Shown here in pieces: positions 36,378-47,349 of a stretch of 64,000 bases of DNA. The position numbers and the translations under genes were made by a program. Below the pieces are notes generated by a model. That model saw nothing but the letters and a program-made list of their open reading frames with translations. It made no database searches and was not told where the DNA came from. The stretch spans positions 12,772,934 through 12,836,933 of the forward strand of contig JAKGHH010000003.1 of NCBI GenBank assembly GCA_022828595.1. Reading direction: 5' to 3'. Origin of the DNA: Nelumbo lutea (taxonomy: Eukaryota; Streptophyta; Magnoliopsida; Proteales; Nelumbonaceae). How positions within the stretch are numbered: the first letter of the stretch is position 1; every line of letters begins with the position of its first letter.

Positions 36378-36580
36378 TTTAGAATGGGTTCATTGACCAA
36401 CTCAAGCACGCCTCAGGCCCGAGCCCAACCCAAGTGCATCGAATTACCGTGGATTGAACTCAAGTTAGGAAGGTTGGGCTTGACCTCGAGCTTAGGCCTT
36501 AAGCAAAAATTTTAGGGTCAGGCTCGAGTTGACCATAAACCTAACCCAACCCGCCCAAGTTGCACCCTTATTATTGAATT
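36180..36580. mobile_element. Foldback element with (TA)n(GT)n core, hAT-like
   Basis: The left side contains GGATGCAACTTTACTGGGCT and the right side ends GCCCAAGTTGCACCCTTA, imperfect inverted ends. The body is rich in GGGCTTAGGCC-type words and its centre is a microsatellite (36325-36374). This is a common form of degraded hAT-type MITE in plants. The boundaries are approximate. Confidence 0.45.
36325..36374. repeat. Compound (TA)n(GT)n microsatellite
   Basis: About nine TA units are followed directly by about sixteen GT units. It sits in the centre of the foldback element at 36180-36580. Confidence 0.95.
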
Positions 36581-36793
36581 GTGTGTATAAAAACTGTTTT
36601 ATAATTATGTATAATATTTTTAATGAGATAAGTACTTGCTTTGGGTTTCACGCAAATCATACAAGTTAAATCTAAAAACTAGATTATGGTTAATACTTAC
36701 TTGCACAAGGACTCTCGTAGTAGTATATTATAAAGGGACGTATCATTTGATATGGTAATTTATGTACCCTAAGGGAAAAGGTCTGTTGTCTAA

Positions 36794-37238
36794 GTAGGTG
36801 TTTGGCATCAAGTGTTTCACAAGTGTTTTGTTTTTGCACGTGTGTCATTCATGCTATATCAGCAAATAAGCGAAGTCAATAAGAAAATCGCATTTCTGTA
36901 GTCTATTTAAAAAGAAATTAAAAAAAAAAAACTGTTTTTGCAATGAGTAGTTTAAAGGAAGGGTTTCTTGAATTACCTTGGTGATCTTGAATCATTAAAT
37001 GACATGGCACGCTGAAGTTTGAAAAAGCTGATTTCTTTTCTGAAATGTCATACAGTTGTTATTATAAATATAATATAATAATAAGTCAAACCACTTTAAA
37101 TGTCAATCAGATTGCATCTCATTTTTTTTGTGTTTTTTTTTCAAAAAAAAAAAAAAAATGTAAAATGAAACACTTGTGAATTAGAGCCTACTTGTGAAAA
37201 GAAATGCTCATGAAAATGCTATGGTGCCAAACACCCAC
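36794..37238. mobile_element. MITE of 445 bp with TAA target duplication
   Basis: The left end GTAGGTGTTTGGCATCA and the right end GGTGCCAAACACCCAC are inverted repeats, continuing inward as CACAAGTGTTT and its complement. TAA flanks both ends (36791-36793 and 37239-37241). The interior is AT-rich without coding potential. The structure is PIF/Harbinger-like by target site. Confidence 0.75.
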
Positions 37239-37448
37239 TAAATTTGATAGTTTGGGTTGTCATTTGTCAATAGGGCTTTTTACTATGAGATATGATTAAT
37301 TTACCCTACAGTAATTCATCGTTGATATAGAAAAAAACTAGATTAAATTTGACAGCATCTACTGTCCTCAGGGCTCTCATTGTTTGATATGTTAATCAAT
37401 ATGAATTTCATATAAAAACGTTAAGGACAGCATCTGCTGGCCTCAGGG

Positions 37449-37495
37449 CTTTTCACTCTACATATTTGTATTTGTACTTCTTCCAAACTCAACCT
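37449..37495. mobile_element. Family A MITE fragment
   Basis: The right half only: CTCTACATATTTGTATTTG followed by TACTTCTTCCAAACTCAACC, closely matching the right arm of the elements at 18715 and 39770. Confidence 0.55.
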
Positions 37496-37544
37496 AAAGA
37501 TGAGATGGTATTAACTAAACACAATAGTTGTTTAGCAGGATACA

Positions 37545-37648
37545 ACTATGGGTGAGCATTCGATTTATTTAGTTAAAAACCAAATTGAATAAACCAAAAC
37601 TGAATTTTTCGATTCAATTTTTTCGTTGCTTCAATTAAAACCAAAATC

Positions 37649-37695
<47 letters not shown>

Positions 37696-37950
37696 CATAA
37701 AATACATATTAATATATATACATATATATTATGAAATCAAATTTCATTATATTATATATTAATATATAAATATATTATTATTATATATTATATGTTATAT
37801 AGCAAAGTTTGGTTAATTTGATTTTTTTGATTAACCAAATTTCTATTTCAAAAAACTGAACCCGAAATTGAAATATTCAAAAACCAAAACCAAAATTTTT
37901 TATTTGATTTTTATTTTCAGATTTAACTGAATAATGCTCACCTCTACCTA
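37545..37950. mobile_element. Foldback element with AT core, hAT-like
   Basis: The left end TATGGGTGAGCATTCGATTT pairs with the right end AATGCTCACCTCTA. The interior is symmetric with AACCAAAT/ATTTGGTT words around a long (TA)n tract (37654-37694). The TIR resembles the common plant hAT-type GGTGAGCATT family. Confidence 0.6.
37654..37694. repeat. (TA)n microsatellite
   Basis: About 20 uninterrupted TA units form the core of the foldback element around it. Confidence 0.95.
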
Positions 37951-39769
37951 AGGATAATTTGGGGGTCGTGGCTCATGCAAAGTGCAGGCCGTCCTAGGCC
38001 CTGCCGCCCTCCCCAAGGATAATTTGGGGGGTCGACTCGGCATGGTCCATGGCCTAAGCTCGTGCGGGCCCGTGTCATGATGTAGGCCTGGACCGGATGG
38101 GCTGAAGGCTGTGCCATGGGCTTGGGCCGTGTCAGGCTTGGCCACAGGTCGGGCCTTAGGCGTGGGTCAAATCGGGCTAGACTAATTTTTTTGTTTTTTA
38201 CATTTTTTATTTTTTTTAATTTCTTTGCTAAGTAAAACTAAAATATTTAACTTTCATTTGGGAACTATTTGAAAAAACAAAAAAAAGAAATCTAACAAAG
38301 AAATGAAAAAAAAAATACATAACCAAATAAGAAGTCAAAGAGACAAAGACTCAAAGTGAGTAACAAATTGGAAGAAAAGTATGAATTTTATTTCATTTAA
38401 ATTTGAATGATACAAAGAATACAATGGTTAGAGAATGAAATATGAAAAATGGAAAATAGAATAAATTAATAAAACATAAAAAATACAATATAGTTACAAA
38501 TCGAAAATAAAAATTATATTATTAAAAAATATCAAATAAATTAAATAAAATTAAAACAAAATTTACAATAATTAAAAAAAAATTGCTATACGATTATTGA
38601 GCATGCAAAAAATATTGACTTCATCATTTTCTCCTATTGTTCTTGACTTTGGTCATTGTAGGAATTGAAAATGGTGGAGGATAGGGCTATTTATAGGAAC
38701 CGGAAATAATTCAATTGCCTAAAATACTTCAAAAACTAGTCATTTTTTAATTGTTGGGAGGGGTGTTTTGGTCATTATAAAGTAATTTATCACTTTACCT
38801 AAAATGCCCTCAAACTAGTTATATAGCTGATGTGGGGTATTTTTGTCATTCTTTCTCCCCTCAAAACCAAAATACATAAATACCCTCTTATATAGTTGTT
38901 TATAACTATTAGGGGGTATTTCTACAAAAAAAAACCCCAAAGCTGAAACTAGCTATTGGTTGGGCAGGCCAAGCACAGCCCATAATAGGCCCGCAAGCTA
39001 TGCCGATCTATGAGCCTGGAACCCCAAGCACAACATAACTAGAATCGTCGTACTGAACTGGTTACAACACAACCTGATTTACACCTCTACCCATACGAAT
39101 ATCAACACTCTAGACTAATCATCTCTTAATATGAACCCATGTATTTTCGCCACTAGCATGGGGCATTATAATTGCTTGCACAGCTTGCTACATAGTTAAA
39201 ACTTTCAGCTAATGCGAGTTAACCGAAGACATGTCTATATGAACTAATGTGTCATATGAAAGGAGCCTCATTACAGCATCTGTTATCAAACGCGGGCAGT
39301 CAAAGATTTTTCTATCAAAAAGACTATAATGCATCCCTTTGTAAAGAGTACGTGCAATTGAATGGTCCCACCTAAAGAATGATCCCAAAATCATAACTGA
39401 TGTTTGCAATTATGTATATTTTTTTTAATTTTTCATTGAATGCAATTAACATAACTTCACACAAGAAAATGGAATGGTTAAAGTTTAGCTTGACTGAACT
39501 TTGGAATGCTTGTTTTTTTTACAATGCAATTTCATTTTTATTGGTGTAAAACTATGGAGATGCAAATTATTTGAGTGCAAAATATGGTCTATTTTTTGTT
39601 TGAACTGTTGTTTTGTCGGTTTAAATTGTAAGTGAAGTAAAATACAACTTCAAGCAAAGCAAATCAAGACCCAAAATTAATGTAAAGCAGAACTTATATT
39701 CTTCTTATTTGCATTCTCATACATTTTCACTAATGCAAATGAAATTGTAACGTAAATAAATGGAATCAA

Positions 39770-39888
39770 GGCTTAGTTTCTAAGGAGTATAAATGCAAAT
39801 ATGTAGAGTGCAAAACCTTATATTTTGCATTATTTTGTATGTATTTACATCGTACATATTTGCATTTGTACTGCTTCCAAACTGAGCC
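39770..39888. mobile_element. Family A MITE, copy 3
   Basis: A 119-bp element, the same length as the copy at 18715, starting GGCTTAGTTTCTAAGGAGTA and ending CTTCCAAACTGAGCC. It is flanked by CAA on both sides (39767-39769 and 39889-39891), a 3-bp target duplication. Confidence 0.8.
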
Positions 39889-40229
39889 CAAAAGTCCAAA
39901 TTTGATGGATAAAACTCATATTTCACACTTTTATTTTTTTATATATAACCCATAAACCAGGTCAATGGGTGTCGCTGACCAATTCAACGGTTTTTGACCA
40001 AGGACCAGGTTTGGGGTAAAATAGAACTGATTGCCTGGATGGTTCCTAGACCGAACGGTCCGACCATCTGGATCAACGGTGGTTCAAAAACCATGCCATA
40101 AACAATGTTGTCCACTCAAATCTATCAAATTGGCTTCTTCAGATACAATGCATCAATGATGTTGCAATTTGTATTTTGAAAATCAATAGGAGCAGCAAAA
40201 CTGCACAAAGGGTTATGACCAAAGATTAA

Positions 40230-41690
40230 AGTACTAGCATCGGGTATTGTATCGGACAACTTAGATGTGGATATGGATACGGATACGCTTGAGAAATGCA
40301 TGGGTATGAACAAAAAAAATATGGAAATGCTTGGATACGCTAAGAAAATGCACACAAATTCCATGAATATATTAATATCATTAAGTTTAATATCAAAACA
40401 ACTATAAATAATATATAAATACATAGGAATTGTATATTTAAATGATATATAATACATATGAAGCAATATATTATAATTAATATAGTAGAACGTAGATATT
40501 ATACAATTTTATAAATAATGCATCAATCAAGAGTCCAAGGAAAATATTATATAGATTTTTACAAATTAATATATACAAAAAGCCAATATTATTTTATTAT
40601 CTATTAAAGTGTAAGGCATAAAGCATATGCAATTATTAAATAATTTTTTCTATTTTTCTATTTTCTGTTTTTATTTTTTAACATTAACAAAAACTTCAAC
40701 TAAAAAATTAATTCTTAAATTTTTGATAAATAATATTTATATTTTTGTAGACAATAAATATGTTATTATAAAATTTAAATTAAGATATCAATTAATAATT
40801 TATAAAAATATATAATCTTAACTTCAAAAATATTAAAATTTTGAAAATGCATATCATATGAAAATTCATAAATTTTAATTACTAAAATAATTATTCTATT
40901 ATTAATATTTTATTTTTATAAAATTTCAAAGTTAAAAATCATTTTTTTATATAAAATGTAGATTAATTAATTTGATAGATTCAATTTATATTATATTTTC
41001 AAATACTTTGTAAGCAATGCTTTTATTTTTGTAAATAATAAACACTTTGTTATTTAATGCAAATTAAAATATTAATTAATAATTTATAAAAATTTAAGAG
41101 ATATATCATATGCAAATTTATAAAACTTAAATATTAAAATAATTATTCTATTATGAATATTCTATTTGTATAGATTTTTTAAATTAAAATTCATTTTTGA
41201 TATATATATATATATATATATATGTGGATTTTACAAATTATTTATTCCATTTATTTATAAAATGCTAAATTTGAATATTGTTCTTTTTAATTTATAGTTG
41301 GAGTTTTTGAAAATAAATGTATGTTGTTTTTTGTTTGCATGTAAACATTAAATTTAATAAAAGTTATTTTATTACACTTACTAACATGAAATAACAAATG
41401 ACTTTATGGTTAAAGTGCGCTTGGGCATTAGGTGTGCATTGAATGATGTAGGTTTGAGTCATGCCACTCCTATTTTTTTATTGTGAGACGCCGTGCCACT
41501 AATCGAAAAAATGGTCGATACGCTTCGGTATCGACGCATATAGGCCGATACGGTGGCGTATCGGACCGATACGCACGACTGACAGGATACACCTGTGGTC
41601 ATAGCGTATCCTGTATCAGTACAGTTCGATATTGATACCGATGCGATATGCCCTGTATCAGGCGTATCGTATCGATATTTTAATCCTTGT
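40230..41690. repeat. AT-rich foldback region with GATACG-rich ends
   Basis: Both ends are dense in GATAC/GTATC words (GGATATGGATACGGATACGC near 40270; GGCGTATCGTATCGATAT near 41660). The 1.1-kb centre is over 80 percent A+T by eye, with nested AATTAATAATTTATAAAAAT repeats. It looks like a large non-autonomous foldback transposon. The ends could not be fixed. Confidence 0.4.
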
Positions 41691-41842
41691 TTATGCCTTT
41701 GTTTTTTTTTCCCAATATTTTTAAACTTGACCTAGAGATTGAACTATTTTTCCCAAATGGTCCGTTGATCAATTCAATTGTTTTTTTTTCCTGTAAAATA
41801 ATTGATTAGAGGTTGACCCAAACTATTATTGTAAAAGAGCCA

Positions 41843-42170
41843 CTGGCCCAATTGTTCAAATCAACCATAAGGGTTGAAAACACAGGGTTTTCTAGTTTAA
41901 TCGGGCAATTCATCATCCAACTAGTCAATTTCCAACTTCCCGTTGAACCCAAATAGGGTTTGGTTCTATAAAACCTAGGCTCTATTTGGTTCACAGGAAT
42001 AGGGGTCTGGCCCATTCGTTCAAATCAACCATAAGGGTTGAAAACACAAGGTTTTCTAGTTTAATCGGACAATTCATCATCAAACTGGTCCATTTCCAAC
42101 TTCCCGTTGAACCCAACTAGGGTTTGGTTCATACAACTTAGGCTCTGTTTGGTTCATAGGAATAGGGGTT
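41843..42170. repeat. 164-bp tandem duplication
   Basis: Copy 1 starts CTGGCCCAATTGTTCAAATC (41843) and copy 2 CTGGCCCATTCGTTCAAATC (42007), an exact offset of 164. The two share CAACCATAAGGGTTGAAAAC, TTTTCTAGTTTAATCGG and CTTCCCGTTGAACCCAA with few mismatches. The second copy runs into the MITE at 42141. Confidence 0.85.
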
Positions 42171-42730
42171 TGAAATTGGAATTGGAATGGGCTACTCCGA
42201 TTCCAACTGTCTGGTTGGGTAGAATCAGAATCCCATTCTCATTCATGTTGGAATGACATTCCCCCATTTGAGGAAATGGCCATTCCCTACCTCTCCCTTG
42301 AGAATAAAATCTCATTCATGTTGATTCCCATTCCCATTTCTGTCTGAACCAAACAGACTATGGGAATAGGCCAATCTGATTTCAATTCCAAAGAATTTCA
42401 ATTCCGTTTCTAACTATGAATCAAACCGACCCCTAATTTTGGTGGCTGGTTTTTGCGGGGAGGGGAGGATGGTTGTGAGCTACTCAAGTTGTTTGGTTGG
42501 GAAAAATCGAAATCCCATTCTCATTCCTGTTGGAATGACATTCCCCCATTTGAGAAAATGGCCATTCCCTATCCTTCCCTTGAAAATAAAATCTCATTCC
42601 CACTGATTCCCATTCCCATTCCCATTTTTGTCTGAACCAAACAGACTATGGGAATAGGCCAATCTGATTTCAATTCCGAAGAATTTCAATTCCATTTCTA
42701 ACTATGAATCAAACAGACCCCTAATTTTGG
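42141..42730. mobile_element. MITE with GGNTCTGTTTGGTTCATAG ends, right part duplicated
   Basis: The left end GGCTCTGTTTGGTTCATAG is inverted at about 42413-42433 as CTATGAATCAAACCGACCCC. The interior is rich in GGAATTGGAATGGG and its complement. About 282 bp of the element (from 42188) is repeated in direct orientation to about 42722, giving a second right end (CAAACAGACCCC) without a second left end. The same family hosts the solo LTR at 53269. Confidence 0.65.
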
Positions 42731-43489
42731 TGGTTGCAGGGAAGGGGGGGGGATGGTTGTTGTTAATCTATTTAAGCTATCCCATTGTTTTATTTATTTA
42801 TTTATTCTCTTTCGCTGCAAAAGCTATTGATTAATGGAAGATGTTCTTGATATGAGGATGTGGTGTACTGATAGTTCTTATGGGTAGGAGATCTGGACTA
42901 ACCTGGGTTGAGATTAGGACCCCCACACCAGAAGTGAAAACTGAAAACTGATTAGAGGCCTACACCCAACTAAGGAATCCCATTAGGCCCAAACCTTGTT
43001 CATATGAAATTCCATCGTAGTAATGAAAGTAACCTTAGAATAAGTGTTGTTTATGTCGAAGCCTCTCGATAACCCACTGCACATGTACATGTTGTAACTT
43101 GTAAGTGTAAGAGACATCCCGCATCCGTCTCCAGGCTCTATAGTGTAAATCTAAAATTGATTCAATTCGCAATTTAGATTTTCATGATCTATTTGTTTTT
43201 AATTATGATTTGTACATTTAGGTCATGTTTGGTTTAACTTTCCTTTTTATTTTTTATTCTCAATATGAAATATTAAAATAAATAAGAATGGGTAAAAATA
43301 GGCATAACAAAAAATTATTGTTATGAATTAAATACTTTTTTCCTAAAATATGTTTTTTTTTTCTTTTCCAGATTGACAAGTGCCTTATATTACTCATTTT
43401 CATTCTTAAAAAAAAGTGTTGGTATTCATAAACTGCCAACCTAGGCCTCCAACAATCAATGTTTACTAGTTGGTATAGATGTTTTGTAA

Positions 43490-43835
43490 AAATGTTTTTA
43501 TAAAAGTACTTTTATAAAAGTGCTTTCGTAAAAAATGTTTATGTAAAAGTGTTTACAAATTGCTTTCACAAAAGTGCTTTTATAAAATTAGTTTCGCAAA
43601 AGTGCTTTTTTTATCATTTTTTCATAAAAGTGCTTTAATGTAAAAATACTTTATAAAAGTGCTCTAATGTGAAAGTGTTTATGTAAAAGTACTTTCATAA
43701 AAGTACTTTACTTTCACAAAAGTGCTTTTCATAAATATACTTTTATGAAAATGCTTTAGTGTAGAAGCACTTTTATAAAAATGATTTCATAAAAGTGCTT
43801 TTGTAAAAATACTTTCATAAAAGTGCGTTCGCAAA
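43490..43835. repeat. Degenerate minisatellite, AAAAGTGCTTTYRT-type unit
   Basis: At least 20 diverged copies of a 14-16-bp unit close to AAAAGTGCTTTTAT run head to tail, with variants such as AAAAGTACTTTCAT and AAAATACTTT. The unit is partly palindromic (AAAGTGCTTT), so each strand can fold locally. No ORF survives across it. Sequence on both sides (about 43200-43480 and 43860-44095) resembles MITE-like flanks, so the array may be the expanded core of a foldback element. Confidence 0.8.
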
Positions 43836-44489
43836 AGTAAACAACTATGGCAACAGTTTTGTAGGCTGAGTTTCCTCAAAGAATGAAAATGAACAAGATG
43901 GGGCATATTTATTTTTTCATGATGGCTACTCAATTTTTGTGCTATGGGATTGATTTTTCATTCTAAAAATAATGTGGCCCATGGCAAGAATTTTGTAACC
44001 AAACACTTTAATGTTATTCATTCTTAACCATTTTTGCCTAGAATGGGCAAGAATTAAAAGAATGAGGCCTGAAACAGTGAAACAAATGTGGCCTTAGATG
44101 TTTCAAAATCTGCACTTTTGTCTCATTGGTTTATATTCATCTTGCTCAGAATCCCATATAAAGCTGGGAGCATGCTGGTTTACTTCTTATTTCATTCTCC
44201 AAAAAAAAAAAAAAAACTTCTTTCCCGCCTTTATTTTCTTTCATATAAAGTTGGAACCACATCATTTTACATTCTTTCTTACTATGGGGCTCTATTTGTT
44301 TGCAATGCAATTTTATTTGCACCGGTAAAATACATCAGAGTGTAAATGAAAAAAAAAAGAAGTCAAAGTTCGGTTTGCTATTGCTTCAGGTTTTACTTAC
44401 CTTGCTTCAAGCTTTATTTTACTTAATCTACATTGAAGAGAAACTAAACAGAAAAAAACCTAAAACAAAAGTGAACTAGAATATGCACT

Positions 44490-44690
44490 CTAATACTTTT
44501 GCACATCTACAAATGGAATTGCATTAGAAATGGGCAAGAGAGAAACTGCTTTTCCATTATAAGCAGATTGGGTACAATATATTTGTTTTTGCTCATAGCA
44601 AGCTCTCCGCGCTAATCTATGGGCAATTATATTAAATTCTCTATTTACATACTCAAAACACACAGCTTCCATATCCTTAAAAACTATCCA
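44490..44690 (-). mobile_element. Possible LINE RNase H remnant
   Basis: The minus-strand translation contains CFEYVNREFNIIAHRLARRA, which fits the C-terminal helix of plant non-LTR RNase H domains (V-x-R-E-x-N-x-x-A-H-x-L-A). The adjacent upstream sequence has stop codons in the same frame. This is a short decayed fragment. Confidence 0.45.
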
Positions 44691-44789
44691 TATATACTTG
44701 TTCAGCCCAATTCTGGTGCTTTTCCACTCCTATAATTTTTTATATTAGGCTAAGTGCATCAGCAAAAAGTATCATTCTGTAATGTCCCA

Positions 44790-45090
44790 GGCGTGGTTTT
44801 CAAAACTGGACCGGACTGGATGGTTAGATCAGAAAAACTGGGAATTTATCAATTGACCGGTTTCGTTTTATCCCAGAACTGTTATTTTGGCCAAAAACCA
44901 TTGATCCAAGTGGTTGAACAATTTGAACCATCCAGTGGTTTTTGGTTATTTTTATTATTTTTAATTTTTTAATTTTTTAATTTTTATTAGAATGGGCCAT
45001 CCGTTTGGTTCAAATGGTCAGACTGTTCGATCCAGGAACCAGACCCCCGAATGGTTCATTGTCTGGTTTGGTTTTAAAACCCTTACTCCC
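44790..45090. repeat. Foldback repeat with GGTTTTxAAAACxGGACCGG-type ends
   Basis: Left GTGGTTTTCAAAACTGGACC pairs imperfectly with right CTGGTTTGGTTTTAAAACCC. Similar phrases occur at 19018-19160, 39955-40100 and 51090-51290, so this is probably one dispersed non-autonomous family. Confidence 0.4.
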
Positions 45091-46029
45091 AGGTCTCTGT
45101 TGCAATGAAGTAGGAAATGTATCAATTGGGCCACAAGCAAGTTGTTCAATGTTACATAAAATGTAGCCACCAAAGACTGCATCCCAAAAAGACATGAAAA
45201 GCTCAAATGAGCTTATTTCGGGAATCTAGAAATGGAGATTCTTGCTTTTTTTTTTGTCTCATTTTTGGCAAAAAAACACATAGAAAGATATACCTCCAAC
45301 TAAATGATCTGTAAACTATCAGTATATTTATGTAAAAGCCCTCTATATATCTTTTAACTGTCAGATCTTCTAAAAAATCTTTCAAAAAACACTGTCAAAC
45401 GACGCCATGATTTTTCAAGAGCAAATAAGCTTATCATTCATTGATCTGGAAAGGAGCTATACATCATACTTGGTAGAGTGATAATCATAAGGCCAGGATG
45501 ATTAGTAGTTACAAGTTGTGCAAGGTTGCAGTATGCTTTTAATTTGTTATTTTTGTTTATTTAAATGATTTGGATTGCTAGTTATCAGCCTAGAGGAAAT
45601 GTTTCTGGATTACATGGGCTCTGCTAGAGGTTGCATCTATTAAGCTACATGGATCCCGGGCCCACATCACTCGTAATTGGAGCCTGGACCATGGGCTCTT
45701 GGGCTTTTTTTTTTTTTTTTTTAAATGAATATTTCTCCATCTTCAAAGGAATTCGGATCAAACAAAATCCAGAATACTTGCAACATGATCTAACACTGTA
45801 CATCTCATATATAGTCCCAGTCTCGTGGTGAGATGTTTGGTGTCAGATTTGTAGGAAGCTACTAAAATTAGCTTCATTGAAAAGTGGAAGATGTTATATG
45901 AAACGCTTATTTTTCATCAAATATAGCTTCTGGGTTTTTTGTGCATAGTCCACCCTAAAATGCAAGAAGCTGTTGCATGAAAGCTCTCTCAAATGAGCAC
46001 TAAATAATTTTAGCCGGTCACTTGGAACC

Positions 46030-46569
46030 AGGGTTGTCAATGGATCAATTTTGGATTATAACCCGTCCAAACCAAAATCAATTTGGATGGACCAACAAAG
46101 ACATATTGAATTGGAACAGTTCAGACTTAATTAGGAATTCCACCAAATCGATGGTATCAGTTTTTTTATTTCTCCAAACCGAAACTGAATTGGTACCACC
46201 GATTAACAGGTCTGCCTGTTTTGGTTTTTGACTGGTTCGGTTTTTCAGCTTTTTATATTTATAATATATATTATATAAATATATGTATAATATTATATTA
46301 TAAATAATAAATGATATATAATATATTATAAATATTTTAAAAATATATAATATGTATAATATATTTATAAATATAATATAAATATATATTTATATATAAT
46401 GAATATATATTTATATATAATATATAGAAAATATGTGCCATATATATATATATATCTATATATATAAAATATACATATGAATATATATATTGGTTGGTTC
46501 GGTTAACCGCATTTTGTGGTTTGAGTTTCTCGGTTCAGTTCAAATTTTCAGTTTTTCATGGACACCCAT
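46030..46569. mobile_element. Foldback element with AT core, hAT-like
   Basis: The left end GGGTTGTCAATGGATCAAT pairs with the right end TCATGGACACCC. The centre (46250-46490) is almost pure AT with TATATA and AATATATT words. It is a degenerate non-autonomous element of the GGGTGTCAA-type class seen again at 48951. Confidence 0.5.
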
Positions 46570-46736
46570 AGACTTAATAGCCCAAAGTATTTACTGGATT
46601 GGATTGGACCTGGTCCATTTGTAATGAATTTATATTGGATTGGGTTGGATTGAGCAAATATCTGGTACATTGATAGAAGATAAGAATATAGGTGTCAATG
46701 GACTAGGTTTGGGTTAGAATTAACTTAAATTAAAAC

Positions 46737-47349
46737 TGTTTCGGGTCATGGCTGAGCTGGCTTTGGGTGCCACTTGGCTGCCCAGTCACTGCACAGTCAC
46801 CTTGGTCATGTCGATGCTGCTCTACTATCTCTGCGGCAAACACTAACTCCACGACCACGGCCGTACTGTGCTACTTTCGTGGTCCCCACCTTATCCTCCC
46901 AACCACGTCGACTCCACGTCATGTGGATAAACATGACCAAGAACAGGAGTGGATGGGGACAACTCGCTGGGGATTAGGATTCATCCCGAAGACTTCGACG
47001 ATTAACCTCATCCGGGTAGCCTCAGAAGCCTAGTCCGATCAGGACACTGATCTTTGGATATAAAAATGTATCTCTCGCTCAAGGTAAGGGATTCCAACCT
47101 CTAGCACCCATACTGTTACTTTGCTCGGACCAGTACTATTCTCTAACTGCTCGGCCCGACCGCCCACTACCTTCTATTGATTTGAGCGTCCGAGTATCTA
47201 CCTAGGGATAACTCCTCAAGCCTCTGACATCTCTCTTAATTACAAATCTTTGAGCGTGACTTCGTTCTTCCACCTCGGCTCCGCCCTATTGGTGAGGACT
47301 ATATGACTATGACCTCGGTTCGTACATCATCTCAAATCGAGCAACATCA
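46737..47349 (+). mobile_element. Solo LTR, family 2
   Basis: A 613-bp LTR in plus orientation. It starts TGTTTCGGG and ends ACATCA, with a perfect 5-bp target duplication AAAAC on both sides (46732-46736 and 47350-47354). It has a TATA-like GATATAAAAATG near 47056-47067 and a downstream TTTGAGCGTCCGAGTATC motif. GC content is clearly above the surrounding spacer. No internal retrotransposon sequence adjoins it. The TTTGAGCGTCxGAGT motif is frequent in plant Ty3-type LTRs, but the superfamily is an inference. Confidence 0.75.

Noticed and set aside
43490..43835. Possible CRISPR-like array of short repeats
   Set aside because: The units are contiguous and degenerate with no unique spacers, and the host is a plant. 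It is a minisatellite.
46767..47033. An 88-codon plus-strand frame
   Set aside because: It is inside the solo LTR at 46737-47349, with no domain.
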